Below, piece by piece: positions 1-7,674 of a stretch of 64,000 nucleotides of DNA (positions within the stretch are counted from its first letter, which is position 1; every line of letters starts with the position of its first letter). This DNA comes from Streptomyces violascens. GTDB lineage: Bacteria; Actinomycetota; Actinomycetes; Streptomycetales; Streptomycetaceae. Location of the stretch: positions 62,001 through 126,000 of the forward strand of contig NZ_BMUA01000013.1 of the NCBI RefSeq assembly GCF_014649955.1. The letters are read 5' to 3'. Below the pieces are notes generated by a model, which was not told where the DNA came from, did no database searches, and worked only from the letters and a program-made list of their open reading frames with translations. Position numbers and translations under genes: made by a program.

Positions 1-165
1 CTGACCACCGCGGTGCTCATCGGCTGGGGCCGGCCGGGCTGGCTGCTCTTCGCGGGCATCCTGCTGGCCGGCGGTCTCACGACGCCGTCCGTCGCGCGCT
101 GGGCGGAGCGCACCCGCGCGTCGGCCACGCCGCCCCGGGCCGCGGACGAGCCCGTCGCCGCCTGA
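1..165 (+). CDS. C-terminal end of a membrane transporter, probably MFS (partial)
   Basis: An open frame enters from the left edge and stops at 163-165, giving 54 residues. The readable part is one hydrophobic helix rich in Gly, Leu and Ile, then a basic stretch and a short Ala/Pro tail, which is how the last helix of a drug-efflux MFS protein usually ends. It lies 45 nt upstream of the flavin monooxygenase gene on the same strand, so it may be the exporter of the same cluster. Only the tail is visible, so the family is an inference. Confidence 0.5.
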   Translation: MTTAVLIGWGRPGWLLFAGILLAGGLTTPSVARWAERTRASATPPRAADEPVAA

Positions 166-210
166 CGCGCTCGCCCCCTTTCATCCCAACCACCCGGCAG
201 AGAGACTCAG

Positions 211-1263
211 ATGGACTTCAGCCTGTTCTACTTCGGGGACGACGGCGGTGACGCGGCCTCCGGCAGCGCGTACGACCTCGTCCTCAAGGGCGCCCGCTTC
301 GCGGACGAGAACGACTTCACCGCGGTCTGGACCCCGGAACGCCACTTCCACCCCTTCGGCGGGCTCTACCCGAACCCGGCGGTCACCGGAGCCGCGATCG
401 CCGCGGCGACCAGCCGCGTGAGCATCCGCGCGGGCAGCGTCGTCGCGCCGCTGCACCATCCGCTGCGGATCGCCGAGGAGTGGTCCGTCGTCGACAACAT
501 CTCCGGCGGCCGGGTCGGCCTCGCCTTCGCCTCCGGCTGGCACGCCGTCGACTTCGCGCTCCGCCCCGAGTCGTACGCGGACCGCCGCCAGGTCATGTTC
601 GACACCGTGGAGCAGGTGCGCGCACTGTGGCGCGGCGAACAGCTGACCGTGCGGGACGGCATCGGCGAGGAGCAGCGGGTACGGATCTACCCGGAGCCGG
701 TGCAGCGCCGGCTGCCGCTGTGGATCACCAGCGCGGGCGGAGTGGAGACCTTCCGCAACGCCGGGGCGGCCGGCGCCGGAATCCTCACCCACCTCCTCGG
801 CCAGGACCTCGACGAACTCGCCACCAAGATCGCCGCCTACCGCGAGGCGGTCGCCGCACGCCCGGACGCCGACGGCTGGCCCGGACACGTCGTCCTCATG
901 GTGCACACGTTCCTGGGCGAGGACGACGACGCCGTCAGGGAGCTGGTCCGGGCGCCGCTGTGCGGATACCTGCGCGGCTCCCTCGGCCTGCTCCTCGGCT
1001 CCCAGACCGGCGGCGCCCGGCGGATCGACCCGGCCAAGCTCCGCGAGAAGGACGTGGACTTCCTGGTCGACCGGGCCTTCGACCGCTATTACGACGACGG
1101 CGGGCTCCTTGGCACGGTGCCCAAGGCCGCGCGCATCGTCGAGCGGCTGGCGGGCCTCGGCGTGGACGAGACCGCCTGCCTCATCGACTTCGGCCTGCCC
1201 GTCAAGACGGTGCTCGACGGTCTGGAACACCTCAACGAGCTGCGGAAGCTGAGTGCCCGATGA
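211..1263 (+). CDS. LLM-class flavin-dependent monooxygenase of the natural-product type
   Basis: The 350-residue protein has the start typical of the secondary-metabolite luciferase-like group (MDFSLFYFGDD) and family stretches such as WTPERHFHPFGG near residue 40 and VAPLHHPLRIAEEW near residue 90. Members use reduced FMN and oxygen to hydroxylate, epoxidise or insert oxygen in polyketide and peptide intermediates. The stop overlaps the start of the next gene, a flavin reductase (ATGA), so the two are translationally coupled and form a two-component monooxygenase. ATG 211 follows a purine-rich GAGAGA stretch. A methylenomycin MmyO-like epoxidase role is possible from context but is not shown by the sequence. 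Confidence 0.9.
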   Translation: MDFSLFYFGDDGGDAASGSAYDLVLKGARFADENDFTAVWTPERHFHPFGGLYPNPAVTGAAIAAATSRVSIRAGSVVAPLHHPLRIAEEWSVVDNISGGRVGLAFASGWHAVDFALRPESYADRRQVMFDTVEQVRALWRGEQLTVRDGIGEEQRVRIYPEPVQRRLPLWITSAGGVETFRNAGAAGAGILTHLLGQDLDELATKIAAYREAVAARPDADGWPGHVVLMVHTFLGEDDDAVRELVRAPLCGYLRGSLGLLLGSQTGGARRIDPAKLREKDVDFLVDRAFDRYYDDGGLLGTVPKAARIVERLAGLGVDETACLIDFGLPVKTVLDGLEHLNELRKLSAR

Positions 1264-1823
1264 GTACTGGCCTGGACACGGCACCGAGGGCGGCCGCCCC
1301 GTCGGACGAGGCGGCACGGCGGAGCTTCAGGCGGGCGGCCGGCCGGTTCCCCACCGGGGTCACGGTGATCACCACCGTGCTCGACGGCGAACCGCACGGG
1401 ACGACCGTCAACGCCTTCGCCACCGCCTCGATGGACCCCTTGATGATCCTGGTGGCGCTGGGGCGCCGCTCGCGGCTGCGCGAGCAGATCCTGCGCAGCG
1501 GACGCTTCGCGGCCACGGTCCTGGCCGCCCACCAGGAGCGGGACGCCCGCTGGTTCGCGGACTCCGCACGGCCTGCCGGGGCCGAAGGCTTCTCCGGCCG
1601 GCCGTGGCGCCCGGCCGCGCACTCGGGCGCGCCCGTGCTCCTCGACGGAGTCGCCTCCTTCGACTGCTCGCTGGCCGCGACCTGTCCGGCGGGCGACCAC
1701 ACCGTGCTGATCGGCCGGGTCGAGGCCTTCGAGGAGCTCTCGCAGGAGCCGGCGCTGCTCTTCAGCGACAGCCGCCTGGTGGCCTGTCCCGCGCAGACAC
1801 CGGACCGTACGGAAACGGCCTAG
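1260..1823 (+). CDS. Flavin reductase family protein (FMN-binding split barrel)
   Basis: This is a 187-residue protein. The segment FRRAAGRFPTGVTVITT near residue 25 and the following G-T-T-V-N-A-F-A stretch are the FMN-binding signature of the HpaC/ActVB-type NAD(P)H:flavin oxidoreductases. The family supplies free reduced FMN to a partner monooxygenase. The ATG at 1260 overlaps the upstream stop by 4 nt (ATGA), which fixes the start and ties the gene to the LLM monooxygenase as its reductase. A 32-nt gap leads to the malonyltransferase gene on the same strand. Confidence 0.9.
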   Translation: MSTGLDTAPRAAAPSDEAARRSFRRAAGRFPTGVTVITTVLDGEPHGTTVNAFATASMDPLMILVALGRRSRLREQILRSGRFAATVLAAHQERDARWFADSARPAGAEGFSGRPWRPAAHSGAPVLLDGVASFDCSLAATCPAGDHTVLIGRVEAFEELSQEPALLFSDSRLVACPAQTPDRTETA

Positions 1824-1855
1824 CAGGCCCCGAGCGAGCAAGGATCACCCTTCAC

Positions 1856-2710
1856 ATGACACGCGTCCTGATGTTCCCCGGCCAGGGGTCCCAATTCGTC
1901 GGAATGGGACGGGAGTTGTTCGCCCGCTTCCCCGAGCTGGAGCAGGAGGCGGACGACGTCCTCGGCTACTCCGTGCGGGAGCTGTGCCTCACGGACCCGG
2001 AGGGCCGGCTGGGCCGGACCGAGTACACCCAGCCGGCCGTGTACACCGTCAACGCCCTCGGTCACCGGGCGGCGCTGGCCGAACACGGCCTGCCCGACGT
2101 GGCGATCGGGCACAGCCTGGGGGAGTACAACGCGCTGGAGGCGGCGGGGGTGTTCGGGTTCGGCGACGGTCTGCGGCTGGTCGCCGCGCGGGCCCGCGCC
2201 ATGGCGCGCGTCGCCGACGGCGGCATGGCCGCCGTGGTGGGCCTGGGCGACGCCGTGCTCCGCCTGGTGCTGCGCAGGGAGGGCTTCGCCGACGTCGCGG
2301 CGGCCAACTTCAACACCTGGGACCAGACGGTGATCGCGGGACCGGTGGCCGATCTGGACCGGGCCGCCCCGGTGCTGCTCGCGGCGGGTGCCCGGACGGT
2401 GCGGCGCCTGGATGTCAGCGGGCCCTTCCACACCCGCCACATGGCCCCCGCGGTCGCGGAGTTCGCCCCGGTGCTGCGGGCGGTGGCCCTGGGGGCACCC
2501 CGGTTCCCGGTGATCTCCAACCGGCACGCGCGGCCCTACCCGGACGCCGGCATCGACGGCGTACTGCTCGAACAGATCGACCACCCGGTGCTGTGGCGGC
2601 AGACCGTCGAGGGGCTCCTCGGTGAGGGCGCCGCATTCCGCGAGGCCGGGGACAGCACGGTCCTGACCCGCATGCTGCGCGCCACCCGGCGGGAGCTCGC
2701 CGCGGCCTGA
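1856..2710 (+). CDS. Discrete (acyl-carrier-protein) malonyltransferase, trans-AT-like
   Basis: The 284-residue protein has the FabD/acyltransferase fold: the N-terminal motif VLMFPGQGSQFVGMG, the nucleophile elbow GHSLGEYNAL near residue 88, the Arg of ARARAMARV, and the catalytic His in SGPFHTRHM near residue 190. It transfers malonyl from CoA to an ACP thiol. The GEYNALEAAG version of the elbow is closer, from memory, to stand-alone ATs of trans-AT polyketide clusters than to housekeeping FabD. It probably loads the ACP at 6162 or carrier domains encoded left of the window. The start at 1856 is the first ATG before the conserved motif. Confidence 0.87.
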   Translation: MTRVLMFPGQGSQFVGMGRELFARFPELEQEADDVLGYSVRELCLTDPEGRLGRTEYTQPAVYTVNALGHRAALAEHGLPDVAIGHSLGEYNALEAAGVFGFGDGLRLVAARARAMARVADGGMAAVVGLGDAVLRLVLRREGFADVAAANFNTWDQTVIAGPVADLDRAAPVLLAAGARTVRRLDVSGPFHTRHMAPAVAEFAPVLRAVALGAPRFPVISNRHARPYPDAGIDGVLLEQIDHPVLWRQTVEGLLGEGAAFREAGDSTVLTRMLRATRRELAAA

Positions 2711-2765
2711 GCCGGGCCGGCAACCGCAGCGGACGTCCCCCTACCCATCCAGACGAGGAACCGCC

Positions 2766-3566
2766 ATGACACAGCCCACCCCCACCGACACCGCGGCGCG
2801 CAGCAGCGCCGTCGTCCGGCCCAGGCCGGTGGCCGACCCCGCACTGCGGGTCTTCCTGCTGCACCACGCGGCGGGTTCGCATCTCGTGTTCAACGACTGG
2901 ACCGAGCACTTCCCGGCGGACTGGGAGGTCTGCCTGCTGGAGGCGCCGGGCCGGGGGCAGCTCGGCCATGTGCCCCCGTACCGCGATGCCCGGGGGCTCG
3001 CCGGCCATCTCCTGGAAGCGGTCACGGACCTCCTGGACCGCCCGTTCGTGCTGTTCGGGCACAGCATGGGGGCGCTGATCGCCTACGAGATGGCCGCCCA
3101 ACTGGCCGACCGCGGACTGCCGGAGCCGGTCTGGCTGGGTGTCTCGGCGTGCGAGGCCCCCTACGACGCCGGTCCCGGTGACGGCCGGCCGCTGCACCTG
3201 CTGCCCGACGCCCAACTGCGCGCGGCGCTGGGGCGGATGGGCGGCATGCTGCCTGCGGTCCTGGCCGACGACGACCTCTGGGCGCTGTTCGAGAGCCGGG
3301 TGCGCGCCGACTTCAGCGTCGTCGAGACGTGGGAGCCGCGCGCCGGGCGGCCGGACGTACGGGTCCCGCTCTCGCTCTTCGGCGGCGACCGGGACCAAGT
3401 GGTCCCCCTGGACCAGCTGGAGGCCTGGGCGGACGGGGCCGAGCAGTTCGCCGGTCAACACCTCTACCCCGGGGGGCACTTCTACTTCGAGGGCCGGGCG
3501 GACGCGGTCGTCGCGCAGGTGGTCGAGGACGTCCGTACGGCGCTGGGGTGGCCGGTGTCCCGCTGA
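2766..3566 (+). CDS. Type II thioesterase (alpha/beta hydrolase)
   Basis: This 266-residue protein has the serine nucleophile in GHSMGALIAYEMA near residue 100, the acidic residue in LFGGDRDQVVP near residue 205 and the His in YPGGHFYFEG near residue 235. Type II thioesterases remove stalled or misprimed acyl groups from carrier proteins of PKS/NRPS systems, and in some clusters release the product. A GAGGA ribosome site precedes ATG 2766. It is the last gene of the first transcription unit, because a strong terminator follows 15 nt after the stop. MmyT of methylenomycin clusters belongs to the same family. Confidence 0.9.
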   Translation: MTQPTPTDTAARSSAVVRPRPVADPALRVFLLHHAAGSHLVFNDWTEHFPADWEVCLLEAPGRGQLGHVPPYRDARGLAGHLLEAVTDLLDRPFVLFGHSMGALIAYEMAAQLADRGLPEPVWLGVSACEAPYDAGPGDGRPLHLLPDAQLRAALGRMGGMLPAVLADDDLWALFESRVRADFSVVETWEPRAGRPDVRVPLSLFGGDRDQVVPLDQLEAWADGAEQFAGQHLYPGGHFYFEGRADAVVAQVVEDVRTALGWPVSR

Positions 3567-3581
3567 GAACACCGCTCACAG

Positions 3582-3621
3582 AGCTCCATGAACCACACGG
3601 GTGCGTGTGGTTCATGGAGCT
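3582..3621 (+). terminator. Strong intrinsic terminator after the thioesterase gene
   Basis: A perfect 17-bp stem (3582-3598 with 3605-3621), a 6-nt loop and a T run (TTTT overlapping 3621) form a rho-independent terminator. It separates the monooxygenase-to-thioesterase unit from the AfsA-like unit. The stem is unusually long and fully paired for a Streptomyces terminator. Confidence 0.9.
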
Positions 3622-3733
3622 TTTGTATTTCCTGTCCGGTATCTCTGGCGAGAGCGCGGAGCGGTTACGTCAACTCGGTAAAAAGCAGGGAAAGTTCGGC
3701 GAATGTGCCTTGCGTTGCACGGGTGGAACAGGG

Positions 3734-3799
3734 TTGACGGTCGCGTTGGCGTAATGCCATGATCGTCATACGCGAAAGGAAAGTTCCGCATTGCGGAAC
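3734..3799 (+). promoter_or_regulatory. Candidate promoter and 17-bp palindromic operator upstream of the AfsA-like gene
   Basis: The stretch between the terminator and the AfsA-like gene (3622-3914) contains no convincing gene. A TTGACG hexamer at 3734-3739, followed 18 bp later by CATGAT, could be a -35/-10 pair. Just downstream lies a perfect palindrome, GTTCCGCATTGCGGAAC (3783-3799), placed where a repressor would block transcription. The regulator is not obvious in the window. The promoter call is weak; the palindrome is read directly. Confidence 0.5.
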
Positions 3800-3914
3800 C
3801 GGCCGGAGCGGATACTGGGGAAGGCGACCTTCCTTTCAGGGTGCTCCGTGGCTGCGCGACGATCTGTCCAAACCCTCTTCATCTGTGGGCGATTGGTGTA
3901 GGAAATTGCAATTC

Positions 3915-4934
3915 ATGGCCTCTGTGGAGGACTGCGTCGGCGCCGGTGACCTGCCCATGCTTGATCGCTGGGCACTCCCGGAAATCTTCCTCACCGGTGT
4001 GCGGAAGATGGACGAACAGGAATATCTGGCAACGGCCGGGGCGCCGAAGGCGCATGCGTACTTCACGGATCATCAGACCGAAACAATCGATCCGCTTTTC
4101 CTTCTCGAATGCTGCCGTCAGGCCGGCCCCTACGGTGGCCGTGAATTCATCGGAATCGACCCGGACGGCAAGTTCCTGCTGCATTCGTGCTCGTTCCGGC
4201 TGCCCGGTCTCGCGTCCTCGGCCGTGGCACCGGGAGAACTCCCGGGCGAACTCCCGGCCGAAATCACCCTCGCCGTCGACGCCGGAGGCCGCCCGCATTC
4301 CCGGGCCCGCGCGCGCAAGGTCTCGTACGCCTTCGACCTGACAATTCCGGGCGGGCATCTGGGCACGGCGCGCATGGAGGTGCGCCATGTCTCGCACGAG
4401 CTCTACGACACCCTGCGCGGGCGGCGGGGCGCGGCCGCGGCACGTCCCCTCGCGGCCGCGGCACCCGTCGCGCCGCACCTCGTCGGCCGCACGCGGGCCT
4501 CGAACGTCGTCCTGGCGGACGTCGTGGTCGACGCGGGGCGGGACGAGGCGCGGGCCGCACTGCGGCTGCCGACGGACAACTCCAGCCTGTTCGGCCCGAG
4601 TTACGACCATGTGCCCGCCATGGTCCTGATCGAGGCGGCCCGTCAGCTCTGCCTCGGTGCCTCCGCCCGGATCTCCGGCGCCGCCGCCGCGGAGCGCACC
4701 ATGCTCGTCGCGGCCGACTTCTCCTTCCACCGTTTCGTCGAACTCGACGCCCCGGTCGCGGTGCGACTCGCCGCCGACACCCGCGCCGATGGCCACGGCA
4801 TGACCGCGGCGCTGCCCGAACTCCACTCCTACCGGGTCGAGTTCGAACAGGGCGGAGAGATCGCCGCGGCGGGGCGCACCTGGACCACATCCGTCAGAAC
4901 GGCCGCACTGGCCGGGGGAAGGGAGATGCCGTGA
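3915..4934 (+). CDS. AfsA-like protein (tandem hotdog, gamma-butyrolactone-type condensing enzyme)
   Basis: The 339-residue protein resembles AfsA: an N-terminal hotdog with LPEIFLTG, HAYFTDH and DPLFLLECCRQA, and a C-terminal repeat with DNSSLFGPSYDHVPAMVLIEAARQ near residue 225. AfsA joins a beta-ketoacyl-ACP to dihydroxyacetone phosphate; relatives such as MmyD act inside methylenomycin-type pathways. The frame is open from ATG 3759, but ATG 3915 is preferred because it follows GGAAA and starts shortly before the homologous part. The stop overlaps the KASIII start (GTGA). Placement beside KASIII and ACP, with no butenolide reductase or GBL receptor nearby, suggests a structural role rather than hormone synthesis; that is an inference. 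Confidence 0.82.
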   Translation: MASVEDCVGAGDLPMLDRWALPEIFLTGVRKMDEQEYLATAGAPKAHAYFTDHQTETIDPLFLLECCRQAGPYGGREFIGIDPDGKFLLHSCSFRLPGLASSAVAPGELPGELPAEITLAVDAGGRPHSRARARKVSYAFDLTIPGGHLGTARMEVRHVSHELYDTLRGRRGAAAARPLAAAAPVAPHLVGRTRASNVVLADVVVDAGRDEARAALRLPTDNSSLFGPSYDHVPAMVLIEAARQLCLGASARISGAAAAERTMLVAADFSFHRFVELDAPVAVRLAADTRADGHGMTAALPELHSYRVEFEQGGEIAAAGRTWTTSVRTAALAGGREMP

Positions 4935-6022
4935 GCCGCGCCGCGGTCCTGTGCGGACTCGGTGGCTGGGTACCCGCCAAGGCGGTCGCCAACAGCACCC
5001 TGGCCGAGCAGCTCGACACCACCGACGAATGGATCCGCACCCGCACGGGCATCCGGCAGCGGTTCGTGATCGACCCGGGGCAGGCCACCTCGGACCTGGC
5101 GGTCGAAGCCGGCCGCAGGGCACTGGAGTCGGCCCGCCGCACCCGTGAACACGGCGGTGCGGACGGCGGGCCCGCGCCGGATGTGGATCTGGTCGTCCTC
5201 GCGACCAGCACCCCCGACCACCCCTGCCCGGCCACCGCGCCCGTGGTGGCGCACCGGCTCGGTCTCGCCCCGGTCGCGGCCTTCGACGTGGGCGCGGTCT
5301 GCACGGGCTTCGTCTACGCCCTGGCCACCGCGGCCTCGATGGTCACCGCGGGCCTCGCACGGCGCGCACTCGTCATCGGCGCGGACACCTTCTCCACCAT
5401 CCTCGACCCGGCCGACCGCACCACGCGCGCCATCTTCGGTGACGGCGCCGGAGCGGTGGTGCTCCGCGCCGGCCGCCCGGACGAGCCGGGCGCACTGCTC
5501 GGCTTCGACCTCGGCAGCGACGGCGGCGGCGAGGAGCTGATCACCGTACGTGCCGGAGGCTCCCGGCAGCGTTCCACCGGGGCACCGGCCCCCGAGGGCG
5601 ACGAGTGGTTCTCCATGCGGGGGCGAGAGGTGTTCACCCAGGCCGTCCTCTGCATGAGCAGGTCCGCCGAGGCGCTGCTCGACGGCATCGGCTGGCGCGG
5701 TGAGGAGCTGGACCGGATGGTGGCCCATCAGGCCAACGTCCGCATTCTGCGGGCGGTCGGCGAGCAACTGGGCCTCGCCGAGGACCGGCTCGTGGTCAAC
5801 CTGGACCGGGTGGGCAACACCGTGGCGGGATCCATCCCGCTCGCCCTCGCGGACGCGGCGGCCTCCGGCGGTCTGCGGCCGGGCCAGCGCGTGCTGCTCA
5901 CGGGCTTCGGCGGCGGCCTCACCTGGGGATCGGCGGCCCTTCGCTGGCCCGAGCTCCACGTCGAACCGGTGCCGGGACTGGAGGGCGACGAGCCCGCCGC
6001 CGCGCCGGACACCCACCCGTGA
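4931..6022 (+). CDS. Beta-ketoacyl-ACP synthase III (FabH-like)
   Basis: The 363-residue protein has the KASIII triad: Cys in FDVGAVCTGFVYAL near residue 122, His in MVAHQANVRIL near residue 263 and Asn in RVGNTVAGSIPLAL near residue 297. The N-terminal stretch DEWIRTRTGIRQR is the CoA-binding region of FabH. It would condense an acyl-CoA starter with malonyl-ACP to give a beta-ketoacyl-ACP. GTG 4931 overlaps the AfsA-like stop by 4 nt, so the two products are made together and are likely to act in sequence. Its own ACP is encoded 139 nt downstream. Confidence 0.92.
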   Translation: MSRAAVLCGLGGWVPAKAVANSTLAEQLDTTDEWIRTRTGIRQRFVIDPGQATSDLAVEAGRRALESARRTREHGGADGGPAPDVDLVVLATSTPDHPCPATAPVVAHRLGLAPVAAFDVGAVCTGFVYALATAASMVTAGLARRALVIGADTFSTILDPADRTTRAIFGDGAGAVVLRAGRPDEPGALLGFDLGSDGGGEELITVRAGGSRQRSTGAPAPEGDEWFSMRGREVFTQAVLCMSRSAEALLDGIGWRGEELDRMVAHQANVRILRAVGEQLGLAEDRLVVNLDRVGNTVAGSIPLALADAAASGGLRPGQRVLLTGFGGGLTWGSAALRWPELHVEPVPGLEGDEPAAAPDTHP

Positions 6023-6161
6023 GGACGACTGCGCGCACCACGGGGCCCGCCACAGGGCCCACCCCTGCGCGCACCACTGGGCGCGCGACCTCACCCACGA
6101 CCTCACCCATGACCAAGACCGACAGCAGCCGGGCCGTGACCCGGCGGACAAGGACGACGAC

Positions 6162-6416
6162 ATGACCAGCCCCACCTCCTTCGACCTCAAGGCCCGCCTG
6201 GTCGCGATCCTGGGCGAGAAGTTCGGGCTCCCCGAGGACGAGGTCCTCTCCGGCGCCACCTTCGACGAGCTCGACATCGACTCGCTCGTCCTCGTCGAAC
6301 TGAGCCTGATCCTGCGCAAGGAACTCGGGGTCGATCTGGCCGAAGGCGACCTGGACTCCTCCTTCCGTATCGACGACGCCGTGGCGGCCGTGGAAGCGAA
6401 GCGGGCGATGGTGTGA
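6162..6416 (+). CDS. Acyl carrier protein
   Basis: This is an 84-residue acidic helical protein with the phosphopantetheine site Ser in LDIDSLVLVELSL near residue 42. The family carries the growing acyl chain on a 4'-phosphopantetheine arm. It is the cluster's own ACP, loaded presumably by the malonyltransferase at 1856 and used by the KASIII and KAS genes on either side. The 139-nt gap upstream contains imperfect repeats of CGCGCACCAC and CTCACCCA and no convincing gene. The stop overlaps the next start (TGATG). Confidence 0.9.
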   Translation: MTSPTSFDLKARLVAILGEKFGLPEDEVLSGATFDELDIDSLVLVELSLILRKELGVDLAEGDLDSSFRIDDAVAAVEAKRAMV

Positions 6417-7657
6417 TGCCCGGGTCCAGTGCGCGGGCCGAGCGGACCGTCACGATCAGCGGCATCGGTCTGGTCACCCCGGCGGGCATCGGGGTCGAGG
6501 CCAACTGGGAGCGCATCCGCTCCGGCGTCTCCGCCGCGGCCACCGACCCCGAACTCGCGGGCCTGGCCGTCGACTTCTCGTGCCGGGTGCCGGGCTTCGA
6601 CGCCAACGCCCTGCTGGGCCGGCGCACCGCCTGGCGGCTCGACCGGTTCGTCCAGCTGGCCATCGTGGCCGCGCGGCAGGCCGTCGCCGACGCGGGCCTG
6701 GACCGGGAGACCTGGGACAGCACGCGCGTCGGCGTGGTCATCGGCAACTCCCTGGGCGGCACCGCCACGGTCGAGGCGCAACACCGCACGTACTACGGCG
6801 GAGCGCCCGACGAGGTGTCCGCGCTCATGATCCCCATGGCCATGGTCAACATGGTCGCCGGATACGTCGCCATGGACCTTCGCGTCCACGGCCCCAGCCT
6901 CGTCACGGCGACGGCCTGCGCCTCGGGTGCCTCCGCCCTCGGTGTCGCGCGGGACTGGCTGGCCGGCGGGGTGTGCGACATCGTCGTCGCGGGCGGTACG
7001 GAGTCCGCCATCAGCCCGGCGACGCTCACCGGCCTCTCCCGGATGGGCGCCCTGTCCGCCCGCCGGGACGACCCCGCCGCCGCGTCGCGTCCGTTCGCCG
7101 CCGACCGGGACGGATTCGTCGCCGCCGAGGGCGCCGGAGTGCTGGTGCTCGAACGGGCCCGCGACGCGGCTGCCCGAGGGGCCCGCGGCTATGCGCACCT
7201 CGTCGGGTTCGGCGCCTCCTCCGACGCCCACCACGCCACCGCCCCGGACCCGGACGGAACCGGGGTGACCCGCGCGCTGCGCACGGCCCTCGCCGACGCG
7301 GGCGTGGCCCCCGACGAGGTCGACCACGTCAACGCCCACGGCACGTCGACGCCGATGAACGACCTGACCGAGGCCCGCGCCCTGCACCGGGTCTTCGGCT
7401 CCCGGCCGGCCGTGACCTCGACGAAGGGCGTCACCGGACACACCCTCGCCGCGGCCGGCGCCGTGGAGGCGGCCTATACGGCACTGGCCCTGCGCCACGG
7501 CGTGGTCCCGCCGACCGCGAACGTGCGGACGCTGGACCCCGAGATCGCGGTGGACGTCGTCACAGGCGAGGCGCGCACCAAGCCGCTCCGGGTCGCGGTC
7601 AGCACCTCGCTCGGCTTCGGCGGCCACAACGCGGCGCTGGTCCTCACGGCCGCCTGA
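6416..7657 (+). CDS. Beta-ketoacyl-ACP synthase II (FabF-like)
   Basis: This KAS has the active-site Cys in TATACASGASALG near residue 170, the His in NAHGTSTPMND near residue 308 and VTGHTLAAAGAVEA near residue 343, plus the C-terminal SLGFGGHNAAL. It is 413 residues long, normal for FabF. No chain-length-factor partner follows, so it is not part of an aromatic type II PKS pair. It could extend the KASIII product by one or more rounds on the ACP. ATG 6416 overlaps the ACP stop by 1 nt; an in-frame GTG at 6413 is an alternative start. Confidence 0.92.
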   Translation: MPGSSARAERTVTISGIGLVTPAGIGVEANWERIRSGVSAAATDPELAGLAVDFSCRVPGFDANALLGRRTAWRLDRFVQLAIVAARQAVADAGLDRETWDSTRVGVVIGNSLGGTATVEAQHRTYYGGAPDEVSALMIPMAMVNMVAGYVAMDLRVHGPSLVTATACASGASALGVARDWLAGGVCDIVVAGGTESAISPATLTGLSRMGALSARRDDPAAASRPFAADRDGFVAAEGAGVLVLERARDAAARGARGYAHLVGFGASSDAHHATAPDPDGTGVTRALRTALADAGVAPDEVDHVNAHGTSTPMNDLTEARALHRVFGSRPAVTSTKGVTGHTLAAAGAVEAAYTALALRHGVVPPTANVRTLDPEIAVDVVTGEARTKPLRVAVSTSLGFGGHNAALVLTAA

Positions 7658-7674
7658 CAGAAGGGAAGAACCAC

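Noticed and set aside
181..1317. Long opposite-strand ORF over the LLM monooxygenase
   Set aside because: Arg/Gly/Ala-rich antisense shadow of a well-supported gene in GC-rich DNA; no family motif. The same applies to the very long antisense ORFs at 26,584-31,683 and 35,319-38,462.
3759..3914. N-terminal extension of the AfsA-like protein from ATG 3759
   Set aside because: It would cover the palindrome and part of the putative promoter, has no ribosome site and no AfsA-like residues; ATG 3915 fits better.
4931..7657. Aromatic type II PKS (KS/CLF/ACP)
   Set aside because: Only one FabF-like KAS with an intact active-site Cys is present; there is no chain-length factor, ketoreductase or cyclase beside it.
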